From Bacteroidaceae bacterium (GTDB taxonomy: Bacteria; Bacteroidota; Bacteroidia; Bacteroidales; Bacteroidaceae), in assembly GCA_017556045.1 (NCBI GenBank), contig JAFZFF010000024.1, forward strand, positions 1 to 33,290: 33,290 nt of DNA, read 5' to 3'. The notes beneath the pieces are model-generated. The model worked only from the letters and a program-made list of their open reading frames with translations. It was not told the origin of the DNA and did not search any database. The position numbers and the translations under genes are program-made. Shown one piece after another: positions 7,599 through 17,000 of the stretch. How positions within the stretch are numbered: the first letter of the stretch is position 1; each line of letters starts with the position of its first letter.

Positions 7599-7725
7599 GG
7601 CCTTCCCCTGCCCCTCCCAAGGAGGGGTGACTCGGAAATCGCGGAGAGGATTTGTTATTATATTCTTACTATATTTCTTTTAGAGGACTCTGCTGTTCCC
7701 CTCCTTGGGAGGGGTTAGGGAGGCC
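7599..7725. repeat. GC-rich palindromic element between gldM and gldN
   Basis: Two copies of one sequence face each other. On plus, 7599-7627 begins GGCCTTCCCCTG and ends CCCAAGGAGGGG. On minus, 7725-7698 begins GGCCTCCCTAAC and ends the same way. The last 17 bases are identical in both. Each copy can also fold by itself (CCCCTCC-TTG-GGAGGGG). The 70 bp between are AT-rich. In the gldM-gldN transcript it would form one long imperfect stem. It resembles a short dispersed palindromic intergenic repeat, and I have not matched it to a family. Confidence 0.75.
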
Positions 7726-7731
7726 TTTTTC

Positions 7732-9306
7732 TTAATTAATGATTACTTCGAGGGTTGAGGGCAACTGGCGTTCAATGCCATCAGGACCTACGGCCTTTAC
7801 GCTTGAGATGTAGAAGCGTTTGCCACGGGTGAGGCGGCGGAAGGTATTCTTCTGACGCTCAGAGAACTTTGCTCCATTGGAAATCTCGGGCATGGCATTA
7901 CCCATATTGTCGAAGGTTACAGTCTCGAAACTGATGACACGGAAGCCGATATTGAGCAATCCGTCATCGATAGCAGCGATGATGCCATCGGCGCTCATCA
8001 GTGCTTGCTTGCTCAGCTTGGTTCCGCCACCACGGTAGCGCTGTGTTACGCCCTTATCATCTGTATATTCGATGAAAGGTGTGGGGTCGGGGAGTTGGCG
8101 TACGCGGAAAGTGTACTCGCCCATACTCATTTGGCGGCCACTCTGCTCGGCGCTAACGGCAATCACTACATCGGTGCCAACCTTGGTGGGGTGGGCGATG
8201 AAGCCTCCTGCTGCGGGGCGCAATGTGCCATTGCCATTGGCAATGCGAGCCGATACCTTGTTATTAGGAACTCCGGGTACGGAAATTGCGATAGGATTGT
8301 CATAACCTGCGTAGAGCACATTCATCATCGAAGCCGATACGGTGGCTATGGGGTCTACGACGGTGTATTTCTGCGAGAAGTTGCGGCGTACGGTCTCTCC
8401 TGAACCATCATTGAGCTCAAGGTAGCCATTCAGTGTGAAGTCGCCAGTGCTATTGCAAGGTACTTCGTACCAACCATTATCGGTCTCTACGAGTTTGTCA
8501 TTGATGTAGATGTTGGGGCGCTGGGTGGTATCCACTGCGGCCATGATAATACGAGCACCGAAGCGGTTGCCACGCACTACGTTCTGCGAGGTGGGGATAA
8601 CGTAGGCACTCAACTCATTTACACGTACGTCGGTAGCGTCAATATTTACGATGAGGTCGTGTAGGATTTCACCCTCGGCATAGCGCACGTCGTTTTGGAA
8701 CTTGGTGAGCAAGGTCACGGCAGCTGCTACGGGCATATTCTCGAAGTTGTATTGCTGCCAGTTTTTGCCAGATACCAATTCGCTTTGGGGTACCGAAGTA
8801 TCGAAGTTGTCACTGATGATACGCTGCTGTACGGTGTCAGAAATCATTGATACTACCTGGTCGCGGTAGTTGTTGATGAGGTCGTAAAGCTTTTGTCCCT
8901 CTCCGATGACGGGTGAGAGCATGATGTAGTTGGCGGCCTCGAGGTTCTCCTTGTTCTTGATGTTGCGGACATCGGCATTTTTGCCATCCGCCTCGCGTAC
9001 CATGCGTACCTTCAACTCTTCGGCATAGATGCATGCTGAGTCAGAGAGCTCCTTTACGCGTTTGGCTTTGATGTACCATTCGCCCACCTTTTCGGGGTTC
9101 TTAAGCATCTGTGCCTCAAAATCTTGGAAGATTTCTTGGTTTTGCTTAGTGGCATTGTCGGTACTGCGTGTGAGGCCCGAGTCTACGATGGTGAAGCCAT
9201 TGAGTACATCGGACGAAACGTTGAGGGCGAGCATTGCCATCAGTACGATGTACATCAAGTTGATCATTCGCTGACGGGGAGTCAGCTTCTTCTTTCCTGC
9301 GCTCAT
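7732..9306 (-). CDS. gldM: type IX secretion system motor protein GldM/PorM
   Basis: A 524-residue inner-membrane protein of the T9SS motor. Its single N-terminal helix (about residues 15-34, NLMYIVLMAMLALNVSSDVL) packs with GldL, and its long periplasmic part spans to the GldK/GldN ring and passes on proton-driven motion. The opening MSAGKKKLTPRQRMINLMY is the family hallmark. The periplasmic part (36-524) shows the expected helical domain and then beta-rich domains, with FRVISFETVTFDNMGN near the C-terminus. Length is typical. It starts 12 bp after gldL, in a tight operon. Confidence 0.95.
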   Translation of the reverse strand: MSAGKKKLTPRQRMINLMYIVLMAMLALNVSSDVLNGFTIVDSGLTRSTDNATKQNQEIFQDFEAQMLKNPEKVGEWYIKAKRVKELSDSACIYAEELKVRMVREADGKNADVRNIKNKENLEAANYIMLSPVIGEGQKLYDLINNYRDQVVSMISDTVQQRIISDNFDTSVPQSELVSGKNWQQYNFENMPVAAAVTLLTKFQNDVRYAEGEILHDLIVNIDATDVRVNELSAYVIPTSQNVVRGNRFGARIIMAAVDTTQRPNIYINDKLVETDNGWYEVPCNSTGDFTLNGYLELNDGSGETVRRNFSQKYTVVDPIATVSASMMNVLYAGYDNPIAISVPGVPNNKVSARIANGNGTLRPAAGGFIAHPTKVGTDVVIAVSAEQSGRQMSMGEYTFRVRQLPDPTPFIEYTDDKGVTQRYRGGGTKLSKQALMSADGIIAAIDDGLLNIGFRVISFETVTFDNMGNAMPEISNGAKFSERQKNTFRRLTRGKRFYISSVKAVGPDGIERQLPSTLEVIIN

Positions 9307-9318
9307 AGTGCGTATGTG

Positions 9319-10116
9319 TTAGGCTTCCTTACTCTGTTCGTTTGCAGTGCTGCGACCCACGTTCATGTTAACGGTCATAGATTGTAGCATGCGGTCGTAT
9401 ACGCGGTTGAGCTCCTCTATCTGCTCTGCCATGCGGCGTGTCTGGTCGTTCACTTGGTCGATGTTGCCAATCTGCGAGCCAAGGCTCTTGAGATGCATTT
9501 CATAGATGGTGTTGATAGAGGTGAGGTTGCGACTGAGGCGTTCCACTTCGTCAGCGCTTGCTTCAAGCTGTGCGGACTGCTCTGCAATATGCTGGAATGA
9601 CTCGGTAATCGCACGTAATTGATCGATATAGTTTTGTGTAACTTGCTGCATTTCGGGCATATCCACCTTGCCTTCGATGGCGGGAGCTGAAGTGGCGGTT
9701 GATATAGAAGCTGCATTGGTGCTTGCAGCAGCTACCGCGGCATTTGCGGCGGCAATATTTGCCATAGCTGCCAATGCTTCGGTGTCGAGCTGAGGAACCT
9801 CCGTGGAAATATTATTGCAGGTGCTTGCCGATGCTGGTGCACCTCCGATAATTACGGGACTACCCACCGATACGGGAGCCTCAGACTCTTTCGCGCTTGA
9901 TTGGCGTTCGAAACCATTGACAATGAAGGTGAGTACCTCGGTGCCCATACCAAGGAAGAGCATAATATCGGCTCCATTGATGTGGGTGAGCTTGAAGAGC
10001 GCACCTAAGATAACGATAGCAGCACCCCAGCTATAGAGGTAGTTCAATATGGTTTGTCCCTTTTCAGTTTCCAAAAAGTCCTGAAAGCGGCTGATTGCAC
10101 TTGTGTTCTTTTTCAT
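9319..10116 (-). CDS. gldL: type IX secretion system motor protein GldL/PorL
   Basis: A 265-residue inner-membrane partner of GldM. Two helices lie at about residues 22-41 and 50-67. The second carries a buried glutamate, Glu60 in GMGTEVLTF, at the place of the proton-carrying glutamate of the GldL family. Lys42 lies at the end of the first. Behind the helices is a cytoplasmic tail. An Ala/Ser/Thr-rich low-complexity run (about 118-150) is followed by a coiled coil (about 155-260). The proton motive force turns the GldLM motor, which powers secretion. It lies 12 bp upstream of gldM and 59 bp after gldK. Confidence 0.94.
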   Translation of the reverse strand: MKKNTSAISRFQDFLETEKGQTILNYLYSWGAAIVILGALFKLTHINGADIMLFLGMGTEVLTFIVNGFERQSSAKESEAPVSVGSPVIIGGAPASASTCNNISTEVPQLDTEALAAMANIAAANAAVAAASTNAASISTATSAPAIEGKVDMPEMQQVTQNYIDQLRAITESFQHIAEQSAQLEASADEVERLSRNLTSINTIYEMHLKSLGSQIGNIDQVNDQTRRMAEQIEELNRVYDRMLQSMTVNMNVGRSTANEQSKEA

Positions 10117-10175
10117 TGTTCTTTCTATATTATATATGGGTTAGCGTGTCCTAACTCCTAATTGCTAAATTCTGA

Positions 10176-11597
10176 TTATCTCTTTGCTGTTCCTACATAT
10201 GAGCGCACACAGCGGAAGCCGATGTACGAACGGGTCTCGTTTTGGTACTCATAGGTACGTGATACTGATTGGATGAACTTTTCCGGATCTTTCCATGAAC
10301 CTCCACGCACGGTTTTCTTCTTCATATAATAGGGGTCTTCCTTTGCGGCGTTGTACGAAAGCTCGGGGTTCATGTCGCTCATTTGCAGTACGCCTGCTTC
10401 GGTGTAGACCGTTGAGGTCCACTCTGCTACATTACCCGCCATATCAAACAAACCGTGGCTATTGGCAGAGTAAGAGCCTACCTTTGTGGTGATGAGGCTT
10501 CCGTCTTTAGTGTAGTTACCACGCTCGGGTTTGAAGTTGGCATAGAAACATCCTTCGTCGCTCTTGGTGCCATCTTGCATCCAGGGGAAGAGTGTGCCCT
10601 CTTTGCCACGAGCGGCATATTCCCACTCAGCCTCTGTGGGCAGGCGGTAGCGCTGTACATACTTGGCTTGGGGTCCGAGACCACGCAAGAGGAAGTCGGT
10701 ACGCCAAGCACAGAAGGCATTGGCTTGCTCCCAGCTAACTCCTACTACAGGATAATCGTTGTAGTTTGGGTGGTTGAAGTAGAGCTGCATGTACATCTCA
10801 TTATTGGCGTTGGGGAAGTCGTTTACCCAACAAGTTGTGTCGGGGAAGATGTTGACAATGTATGTGTTGACAAAGTCGTACGGTCCTGAGAGAGGACGGT
10901 TGATGGTTTCGCGTACAATCAGTCCGTCTTCGTTAATATATGCTGTATCCTTAGATATCATGATGACTTCGTTAGGATTGACCTTTACGTCAGTGTTGCG
11001 TACGCGCATGGCTGCATCGAGTTGATTCTTGCGGAGAGCAGCCTGTGTGTAGTCTACTACTTCGTAGCGGTAGTTCATCTGATTGGGATCAAGTTCCATG
11101 GCTCCAGTGTAGGGGTTGCGCTTGTATACGCTCTGTATGGCAATCTGTTGGTCCTCAGTAGCTTTGCGCCAAGGAATGGGCTTCTTCCAGTTGAGATACG
11201 GAGTTACGGGCTCACCATACTCGTCTTCCTCAATCTTGAAGGTCTCGTCGCCGCCATAAGCAGGGTCTGCCAAGCGTTCGCGAATGATAGAGTCGCGTAC
11301 CCAGTTGACAAACTGACGATACTCGGCATTGGTAATCTCTGTGTCGTCCATCCAAAATGACTCAACAGAAATCTCCTTATGTGGTGCATTGGAGCCCCAA
11401 AGACTATCGGTTTCCTCTTCGCCTAACTTGAGCGAGCCACGTGGCACGAGTACCATGCCAAACGGAGCAGGTTCATTGAATGCCGCAGAGCGAGAACCTG
11501 TAAGTTCGCCACCTACTGCCATAGCAACATTGCTTGACCCCATGCATGAGGTCAAAAGTGCTGCAGCAGCCAGGCCTATAATTATGTTCTTCTTCAT
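10176..11597 (-). CDS. gldK: type IX secretion system lipoprotein GldK/PorK
   Basis: A 473-residue outer-membrane lipoprotein that builds the periplasmic ring with GldN. The signal peptide ends in the lipobox LLTSC, with Cys18 as lipid site. The rest is a formylglycine-generating-enzyme/sulfatase-modifying fold, shown by GMVLVPRGSLKLG near 47-59, ITNAEYRQFVNWV, YRLPTEAEWEYAARG, DMAGNVAEW and a final IGFRCVRSY. As in other GldK proteins the fold is structural, not catalytic (family knowledge). It starts 6 bp after the porP stop, so the two are co-transcribed. Confidence 0.95.
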   Translation of the reverse strand: MKKNIIIGLAAAALLTSCMGSSNVAMAVGGELTGSRSAAFNEPAPFGMVLVPRGSLKLGEEETDSLWGSNAPHKEISVESFWMDDTEITNAEYRQFVNWVRDSIIRERLADPAYGGDETFKIEEDEYGEPVTPYLNWKKPIPWRKATEDQQIAIQSVYKRNPYTGAMELDPNQMNYRYEVVDYTQAALRKNQLDAAMRVRNTDVKVNPNEVIMISKDTAYINEDGLIVRETINRPLSGPYDFVNTYIVNIFPDTTCWVNDFPNANNEMYMQLYFNHPNYNDYPVVGVSWEQANAFCAWRTDFLLRGLGPQAKYVQRYRLPTEAEWEYAARGKEGTLFPWMQDGTKSDEGCFYANFKPERGNYTKDGSLITTKVGSYSANSHGLFDMAGNVAEWTSTVYTEAGVLQMSDMNPELSYNAAKEDPYYMKKKTVRGGSWKDPEKFIQSVSRTYEYQNETRSYIGFRCVRSYVGTAKR

Positions 11598-11603
11598 ACG
11601 AGT

Positions 11604-12542
11604 TTATAAAATACGTATACTTTTATGTTTGTTTCTTCCTTTTTTAAATAGGTCTACATCCATCACGTAACCCACATAGAGATCATGACTGCCGTAGATG
11701 AGTCCTACACCTGAGGTGAAAATTTCGTAGGCATAACCAAACGAAACACTATTAATCTCTCCGCCAAGGAGAATTGCTACTGAAGTCATGGGGCTGTAAG
11801 TTAGGCCTGCGTAGTAGCGCTTCTCGTCATAGGTGTAGGTGCCCCGTATGGTGAAATCTGCTCGCCAGGCTTGCAAATCGGTCATCAACTGCAATGAGGG
11901 CTGTATGGATAGTAACGGATTCCTTAGCTGAATATTGCTTCCTCCACTGAAATAATATGTGCGATCGATTTCAATCTCGTTTGTTTCGCCCAATTCGATG
12001 GTGGGGGCAGTAAGATGCATTACCGATACGCCAGCGTAGAACAACTGATGTGTATAGTGTATACCTGCAGTAAGGTCAAGTCCCATTCCGTCGACTTCAG
12101 ATGTGGGGAATGCAGCATCGTTTGATTCTTCTGCTTCGACTTTAGAACCATCAAACTTTTGTTCTAATGAGCCTGCGCTGATACCCATTCCCATGCGTCC
12201 TCCCCATAAGTCAAGGTGGTAGGCATAGCCTGCGAACAAGCGTTGGTTGGTAAATAAACCGATAGATTCATTATATATATTGGCACTTACAGCCTGGTTC
12301 TTCTTCTCTGTGGGTAGAGCCATATCAGCCCCTACAAGCATAGTGGTAGGTGCATTGGTGTAGCCTGCCATTTGCATGGCATAGGTGCCATACATATTGA
12401 GGCGACCGCTTAATCCTGCAACTGCAGGGTTGTAATATCCCTGTAGCGCCCAATAGTGAGTGAAATGCGTGTCGAACTGTGCTCGTGCTGTCACAGCAGC
12501 GAACATAGCGAGAAGTGATAATATGATTTTTTTGATGTCCAT
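11604..12542 (-). CDS. porP: PorP/SprF family type IX secretion outer-membrane protein
   Basis: A 312-residue beta-barrel protein of the PorP/SprF family. The signal peptide ends TARAQ (residue 22). The family opening is FDTHFTHYWALQGYYNPAVA, followed by alternating amphipathic strands with aromatic ends. The C-terminus includes SFGYAYEIFTSGVGLIYG and LYVGYVMD. PorP is required for secretion by T9SS in Porphyromonas and lies upstream of porK there as well. It is first in the porP-gldK-gldL-gldM-gldN operon and diverges from pyrE. I could not find a convincing TAnnTTTG box for it in the 207-bp gap. Confidence 0.9.
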   Translation of the reverse strand: MDIKKIILSLLAMFAAVTARAQFDTHFTHYWALQGYYNPAVAGLSGRLNMYGTYAMQMAGYTNAPTTMLVGADMALPTEKKNQAVSANIYNESIGLFTNQRLFAGYAYHLDLWGGRMGMGISAGSLEQKFDGSKVEAEESNDAAFPTSEVDGMGLDLTAGIHYTHQLFYAGVSVMHLTAPTIELGETNEIEIDRTYYFSGGSNIQLRNPLLSIQPSLQLMTDLQAWRADFTIRGTYTYDEKRYYAGLTYSPMTSVAILLGGEINSVSFGYAYEIFTSGVGLIYGSHDLYVGYVMDVDLFKKGRNKHKSIRIL

Positions 12543-12711
12543 CGTCTATTGTTAACGTTTTGTTTTGTGATTTAGTATATTTGCAATCTGCTCTTGCTGT
12601 TTCTTTTCAAAGAAATGGGCATAAATCCATGACGAATGATAAATTGGGATGAAACTGAAATATTTTTTTGAGAAAAACATGTATTATGTGGGTAGTTTTC
12701 ATTCTTTGTGT

Positions 12712-12720
12712 TATCTTTGC
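12712..12720 (+). promoter_or_regulatory. -7 box of pyrE
   Basis: TATCTTTGC matches the Bacteroidota box perfectly. The start would be near 12726, giving a leader of about 24 nt. No clear -33 TTTG is seen. A second plus-strand box, TATATTTG, lies at 12576-12583. Confidence 0.5.
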
Positions 12721-12749
12721 GTTTGTTTAATTTAGAAAAAGAATGCGGT

Positions 12750-13382
12750 ATGAAAACCCTCGAAAAAATTTATGCAGATAAACTGCTGAAGATTAAAGCA
12801 ATCAAGTTGCAGCCCTCTAACCCCTTTACATGGGCATCTGGCTGGAAGTCTCCTTTCTATTGCGACAACCGTAAGACACTCTCTTATCCTGGATTGCGCG
12901 ATTTTATTAAGATCGAGTTCGCTCGTGTTATTCAGGAGCGTTTTGGACAAGTTGATGCTATTGCAGGCGTGGCTACTGGTGCTATCGCTATGGGTGCTTT
13001 GGTGGCTGATTTGTTGAACCTGCCATTTGTGTATGTTCGTTCGGCTCCCAAAGATCATGGTTTGGAGAACTTGATAGAGGGTGATCTTCGTCCCGGAATG
13101 AAGGTTGTTGTGGTAGAGGACCTTATCTCTACAGGTGGTAGCAGTTTGAAGGCTGTGCAGGCAGTTCGTAACAATGGCTGCGAGGTAATTGGTATGGTGG
13201 CCTCTTATACTTACGGCTTCGACGTGGCTGAAAAGGCTTTCAAGGATGCCGATGTACAGTTGATTACACTTACCAATTACGAGGCAGTATTGGAAGTTGC
13301 TCAGGAGACTGGCTACATCACTGCGGATGAGCTTCCTCTCCTTAATGAGTGGCGCAGAGATCCCTCTCATTGGAACGTATAA
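12750..13382 (+). CDS. pyrE: orotate phosphoribosyltransferase
   Basis: A 210-residue enzyme that joins orotate to PRPP to give OMP in pyrimidine synthesis. The start MKTLEKIYADKLL at 12750 fits the family length and lies after the -7 box, so a 14-codon longer frame is rejected. The PRPP-binding motif is VVVVEDLISTGGSS (119-132). Orotate and Mg site residues lie in FTWASGWKSPFYCDNR (26-41). A terminator-like hairpin follows at 13402-13424, before the SRPBCC gene. Confidence 0.96.
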   Translation: MKTLEKIYADKLLKIKAIKLQPSNPFTWASGWKSPFYCDNRKTLSYPGLRDFIKIEFARVIQERFGQVDAIAGVATGAIAMGALVADLLNLPFVYVRSAPKDHGLENLIEGDLRPGMKVVVVEDLISTGGSSLKAVQAVRNNGCEVIGMVASYTYGFDVAEKAFKDADVQLITLTNYEAVLEVAQETGYITADELPLLNEWRRDPSHWNV

Positions 13383-13401
13383 TACCATATGTAAATATTG
13401 G

Positions 13402-13430
13402 AGGGATGTCTGTTTGGCATCCCTTCGTTT
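13402..13430 (+). terminator. hairpin after pyrE
   Basis: AGGGATG (13402-13408) pairs with CATCCCT (13418-13424), followed by TCGTTTT. It is a modest terminator or attenuator between pyrE and the next gene. Confidence 0.55.
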
Positions 13431-13448
13431 TAATGTATTGATATTACT

Positions 13449-13859
13449 ATGACAAAATTTGAGAGCAAAGTTGTAGCTATCCCTTATAGTCAACAGCGAG
13501 TATTTGATACGTTGTCGGACCTCTCTAACTTGGAGAAGGTGCGAAGTATGTTGCCCGAAGATAAGGTGCGCGATTTGAAGGTGAGTACTGATGCGGTGAG
13601 TCTCAGTGTTCCTCCTGTTGGAGATATTGCCTTTCATATAGTAGAGCGTGAAGCCCCCAAGTGCGTAAAGTTTCAGGCTTCTACCTCGCCTATACCTCTG
13701 ACGCTATGGGTACAGATTCTGCCTACTGCAGAGGAGGCAAGTAAAGCAAAACTCACTTTGCACGCAGAGCTTAATCCATTTATTAAAGGTATGGTGCAGA
13801 AGCCTATTCAAGACGCCTTGGAGAAGTTGGCGGATTTGTTGGCAGGCATCGCTTATTAG
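13449..13859 (+). CDS. SRPBCC-fold (polyketide cyclase/START-like) small protein
   Basis: A 136-residue cytoplasmic protein of the SRPBCC superfamily. It opens with FESKVVAIPYSQQRVFDTLSDLSNLEKV, split between strand and helix as in this fold. The middle is strand-rich, and a long C-terminal helix (KPIQDALEKLADLLAGIAY) closes the ligand pocket. Function and ligand are unknown. A gene of this type follows pyrE in several Bacteroidota that I recall, which suggests a conserved neighbourhood but does not give a role. A strong terminator follows. Confidence 0.75.
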   Translation: MTKFESKVVAIPYSQQRVFDTLSDLSNLEKVRSMLPEDKVRDLKVSTDAVSLSVPPVGDIAFHIVEREAPKCVKFQASTSPIPLTLWVQILPTAEEASKAKLTLHAELNPFIKGMVQKPIQDALEKLADLLAGIAY

Positions 13860-13903
13860 GCTTTGTGGAATATTTATAGAAAACACATTTGGGAGGATAT
13901 ATT

Positions 13904-13935
13904 AGTCCTTGTTCGTATGAACAGGGACTTTTTTT
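13904..13935 (+). terminator. Rho-independent terminator
   Basis: AGTCCTTGTTC (13904-13914), loop GTAT, and GAACAGGGACT (13919-13929) pair over 11 bp with one T-G wobble. A seven-T run follows. It closes the pyrE-SRPBCC unit. Confidence 0.88.
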
Positions 13936-13975
13936 ATGGTTTTTGCAATGTCGATAGAAAAAAAAGCTCTAAAAG

Positions 13976-14006
13976 TTGTAAAAGATGATTATAATGGTTA
14001 CTTTTG
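13976..14006 (+). promoter_or_regulatory. promoter of the large secreted protein
   Basis: TTG (13976-13978), a 20-nt spacer and TACTTTTG (13999-14006) match the Bacteroidota consensus. The start is near 14012, leaving a 54-nt leader that is almost only A, T and C. Such leaders are frequent in front of strongly expressed genes in this phylum. Confidence 0.7.
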
Positions 14007-14066
14007 CCCATTAATTTACCCAAAAACTATAAAAACTATAATAATTATTAACTAAAAAATCAGTTT

Positions 14067-17000
14067 ATGAAAAAGAATTTCACATTTCTTTTTGCTCTGT
14101 TCCTGATGTTTGTCGGAACAGCGAACGCGTTTGCTAATGCATACCCGTTCAAGATTACCACTGATGCTGAGAACCCCGAGCTCTATGCAATCAAGAGCGG
14201 TCGTGATGGTTCGCTTTGGTGGACTTTTGATGTAACTGACAATTTGATTTCTTTGACCAGTTACAAGTATGCAGACAATCAGTCTTGGTACTTCATGGAG
14301 GTTACTGAAGGTGAGACTACTTATTTGCAGCTCTACCCCTATCTCGGTGAGGGTAAGGCAATGGGTTACAAGGATACAGGTGCTGGTGCAGCCAAGGTTT
14401 GGGCTGTAGCTCCTGGCTCTGAGGGCTACGATTGTCGTTGGATTTTCGACAACAATGGTGGCAATGCTCCTTATGGTTTGAAGACATCTGATGGTAAGAT
14501 CTACTTGAGCCACTATGGTGGTGGAGCCAACAAGATGGGTATGTGGACAACAGGTCCTGCCGGTGACGGTGGTACCGCTATGTACATCGAACCCGTAAGT
14601 AAGAATGCTGCATCTCTTGCTAAGGCTGTGGGTCTCGTAGATTTGTTCTACTTGCAGGCTAATTTTGGTTTGGTACAGGACGCTTCTAAGTTCTCAAGTA
14701 ATGCAGTTGAGCCTAAGGAAGGTTCACTTGCAAACATGTTGGACAACGAGTACAGCACATATTTCCACTCATCATGGAGCCAGGCTATAAGCGAGAAGCA
14801 CTATCTCCAGGCAGAGGTAAGCGAGCCCGTTGAGAGCTTTGTGTTCTACTTCAAGAAGCGTCACAATAATAACAACAACCGTCCTACTGATTTGACAATC
14901 TTTGGTAGTAACGATGGTGCGAATTTCGAAGAAATCACCACTATCAATAGTGGCTTCCCCACTACAGAGGACAAGATTGACTATATGTCTAATGTTGTTA
15001 CTGCTTCAAAGGCTTATAAGTTCTTCCGTTTTGTTATCAATGTAACCAATAATAACGGTTTGAACAATGGCTTCCCCTTCTTTACATTCTCAGAGTTCTA
15101 CATGCTTCCTGGTACTGGTGTAGTGGAAAACTTCTGCGTAGCCCAGGATTGTGTACAGGACATCTTTGCTGCAGAGAAAGAGGGTAAGGCTTCTGATGCT
15201 CTTATGGCAGATCTCGATGCATTTGTTGATGTATATACCGCAAATGCAGATAATCAGTTTACTGGTGCTTTGGTTTCAGCATTCAGAACTCTTGTCAATG
15301 CTCACCTTGCAGATAGAGGAATTGAAGCAGCAAAGGCTAGTTTCGACCTTATGGCAGAGTTGATTGCTTCTAACGACTTGTTTACAGCTGTAACTGATGA
15401 GGCAAGTCTTGCAGCTAATAAGCGCTATATCTTGGTTGCTAAGGGTGAAGAGGGCACTGTAGCTATGTCTGCTCAGTACAATGGTTCTACTCCCTATCGT
15501 CTCCAGACAAAGGTGGATGAGGCTGAAGGCTTTGTTATGGCTAAGTGTGCTGTAGAGGCTAGTGAAGAGTTGTCATATGCTATCGCTCTTGAGTCTGCAG
15601 GCGAAGGCCTTTGGAAACTGAAGGATGTTGTTAACGATGCATACTTGCATTGGACATCAAAGCGTTCTTTGGAACTCGACGAGATTGGTTCTACATGGGA
15701 AATCTCTATCAAGGATAACGGCGAGGCTGTGATTAAGCTCGCAGGTAAGGATCGTACCCTCCGTTATGGTGATGAGGATGATCGTTTCGCATGTTATACT
15801 ATCGGTCAGAATCCCGTAATGCTTTATGAGGATGCTGCTGCAAATAACTTCTTGACTGCTTATCCTAAGTTGGGCGCTCTCACTGAGACCTGCTCTAGCA
15901 TGTGGATGATTCCTGCTGTAAGCGAGAAGTTCATGGTTGTTGCAGACAAGGTTATGGCTATGGAGCCCGTTGCATTTAGCCTTTCAAATGAAGAATTGAA
16001 TAGTGCTATTGCTGCAATTGAGGAGGTTATCGCTTATGCTTGGGCTATGGACGCTAAGTATAACGAGTTCAAGGAACAGCTCTATGTATGTTTCGATCTT
16101 CAGGACAACTCTACAGCTACAGAGAAGGTTGCTGCTCCTTTTGCAGCAGTAGTTGATAAGTATATTGCTTATCAGTGGAGTGTTCCCGCTACTACTACTC
16201 AGGATTTTGATGCATACATTGCTGAGATGAAGGCTGCTGCTGCAGTTTATGCAATGGGTGCTACTGCTGCTGATGGCTTCTCATTCGATAGCCTTCTCCT
16301 CGGCATTGAGTCTGAGTGGGCTGGTGCTGTTCTCGGTAAGTCAATCACTGGTTACTTGTATAATCCTGCATCTAAGATGTACTTGGCTTCAGCTAACAGC
16401 TGGGGTACTCAGGCTTCATTCTTGAAGGATGGTTACAAGTGGACTGTTGTAGCAGAGGCTATGTACGATATGGAGTGGTTGTTTGACAATGCTGCTGATA
16501 TCTACGCTCCTGCTGTAGGTGATGTTAAGTTGGTTCCCCACAAGTGGGTTGGTAACAAGCAGGCTCCCGTTGCCTTCGAAGAGGGTGAGGAGACTGGCGT
16601 AGAGTCTACCGCTGATGGTATCTTCTTGCCTAAGACAACATCTCTCTTTATGCAGCTCAACGAGGCAGAGAACTTGAAGACTTATTCATTCGTATTTGAT
16701 GTAAAGCTTGCTGACGTTCAGAACTACACATCATTGTACCAGACAAACCTCACTAATAACGATAATGATGGCGAACTCTTCATTGCTAAGGGTATGCTCG
16801 GTATCAATGGTGGTGGTCTTGGTTATGGTGGCACAGTTGTTGCTGACCAGTGGCACAAGATTGTTGTAGTTGTAAAGGATGGTATCATCTCTACATACCT
16901 CGATGGCTTGCATGTACGTACAGCTACAAACGTAAATAATGGTTCTTGGACTTTGGATAAGAACGGTGTATTCTTCTTCTTGGATAACGATGGTGAGTCT

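Noticed and set aside
12576-12583. Second promoter for pyrE (TATATTTG)
   Set aside because: It lies 167 bp before the gene, lacks a -33 box, and a better box is at 12712-12720. It was left as a side note only.
12732-13637. 301-codon minus-strand frame across pyrE
   Set aside because: It overlaps pyrE and the SRPBCC gene, both well supported, and has no recognisable domain.
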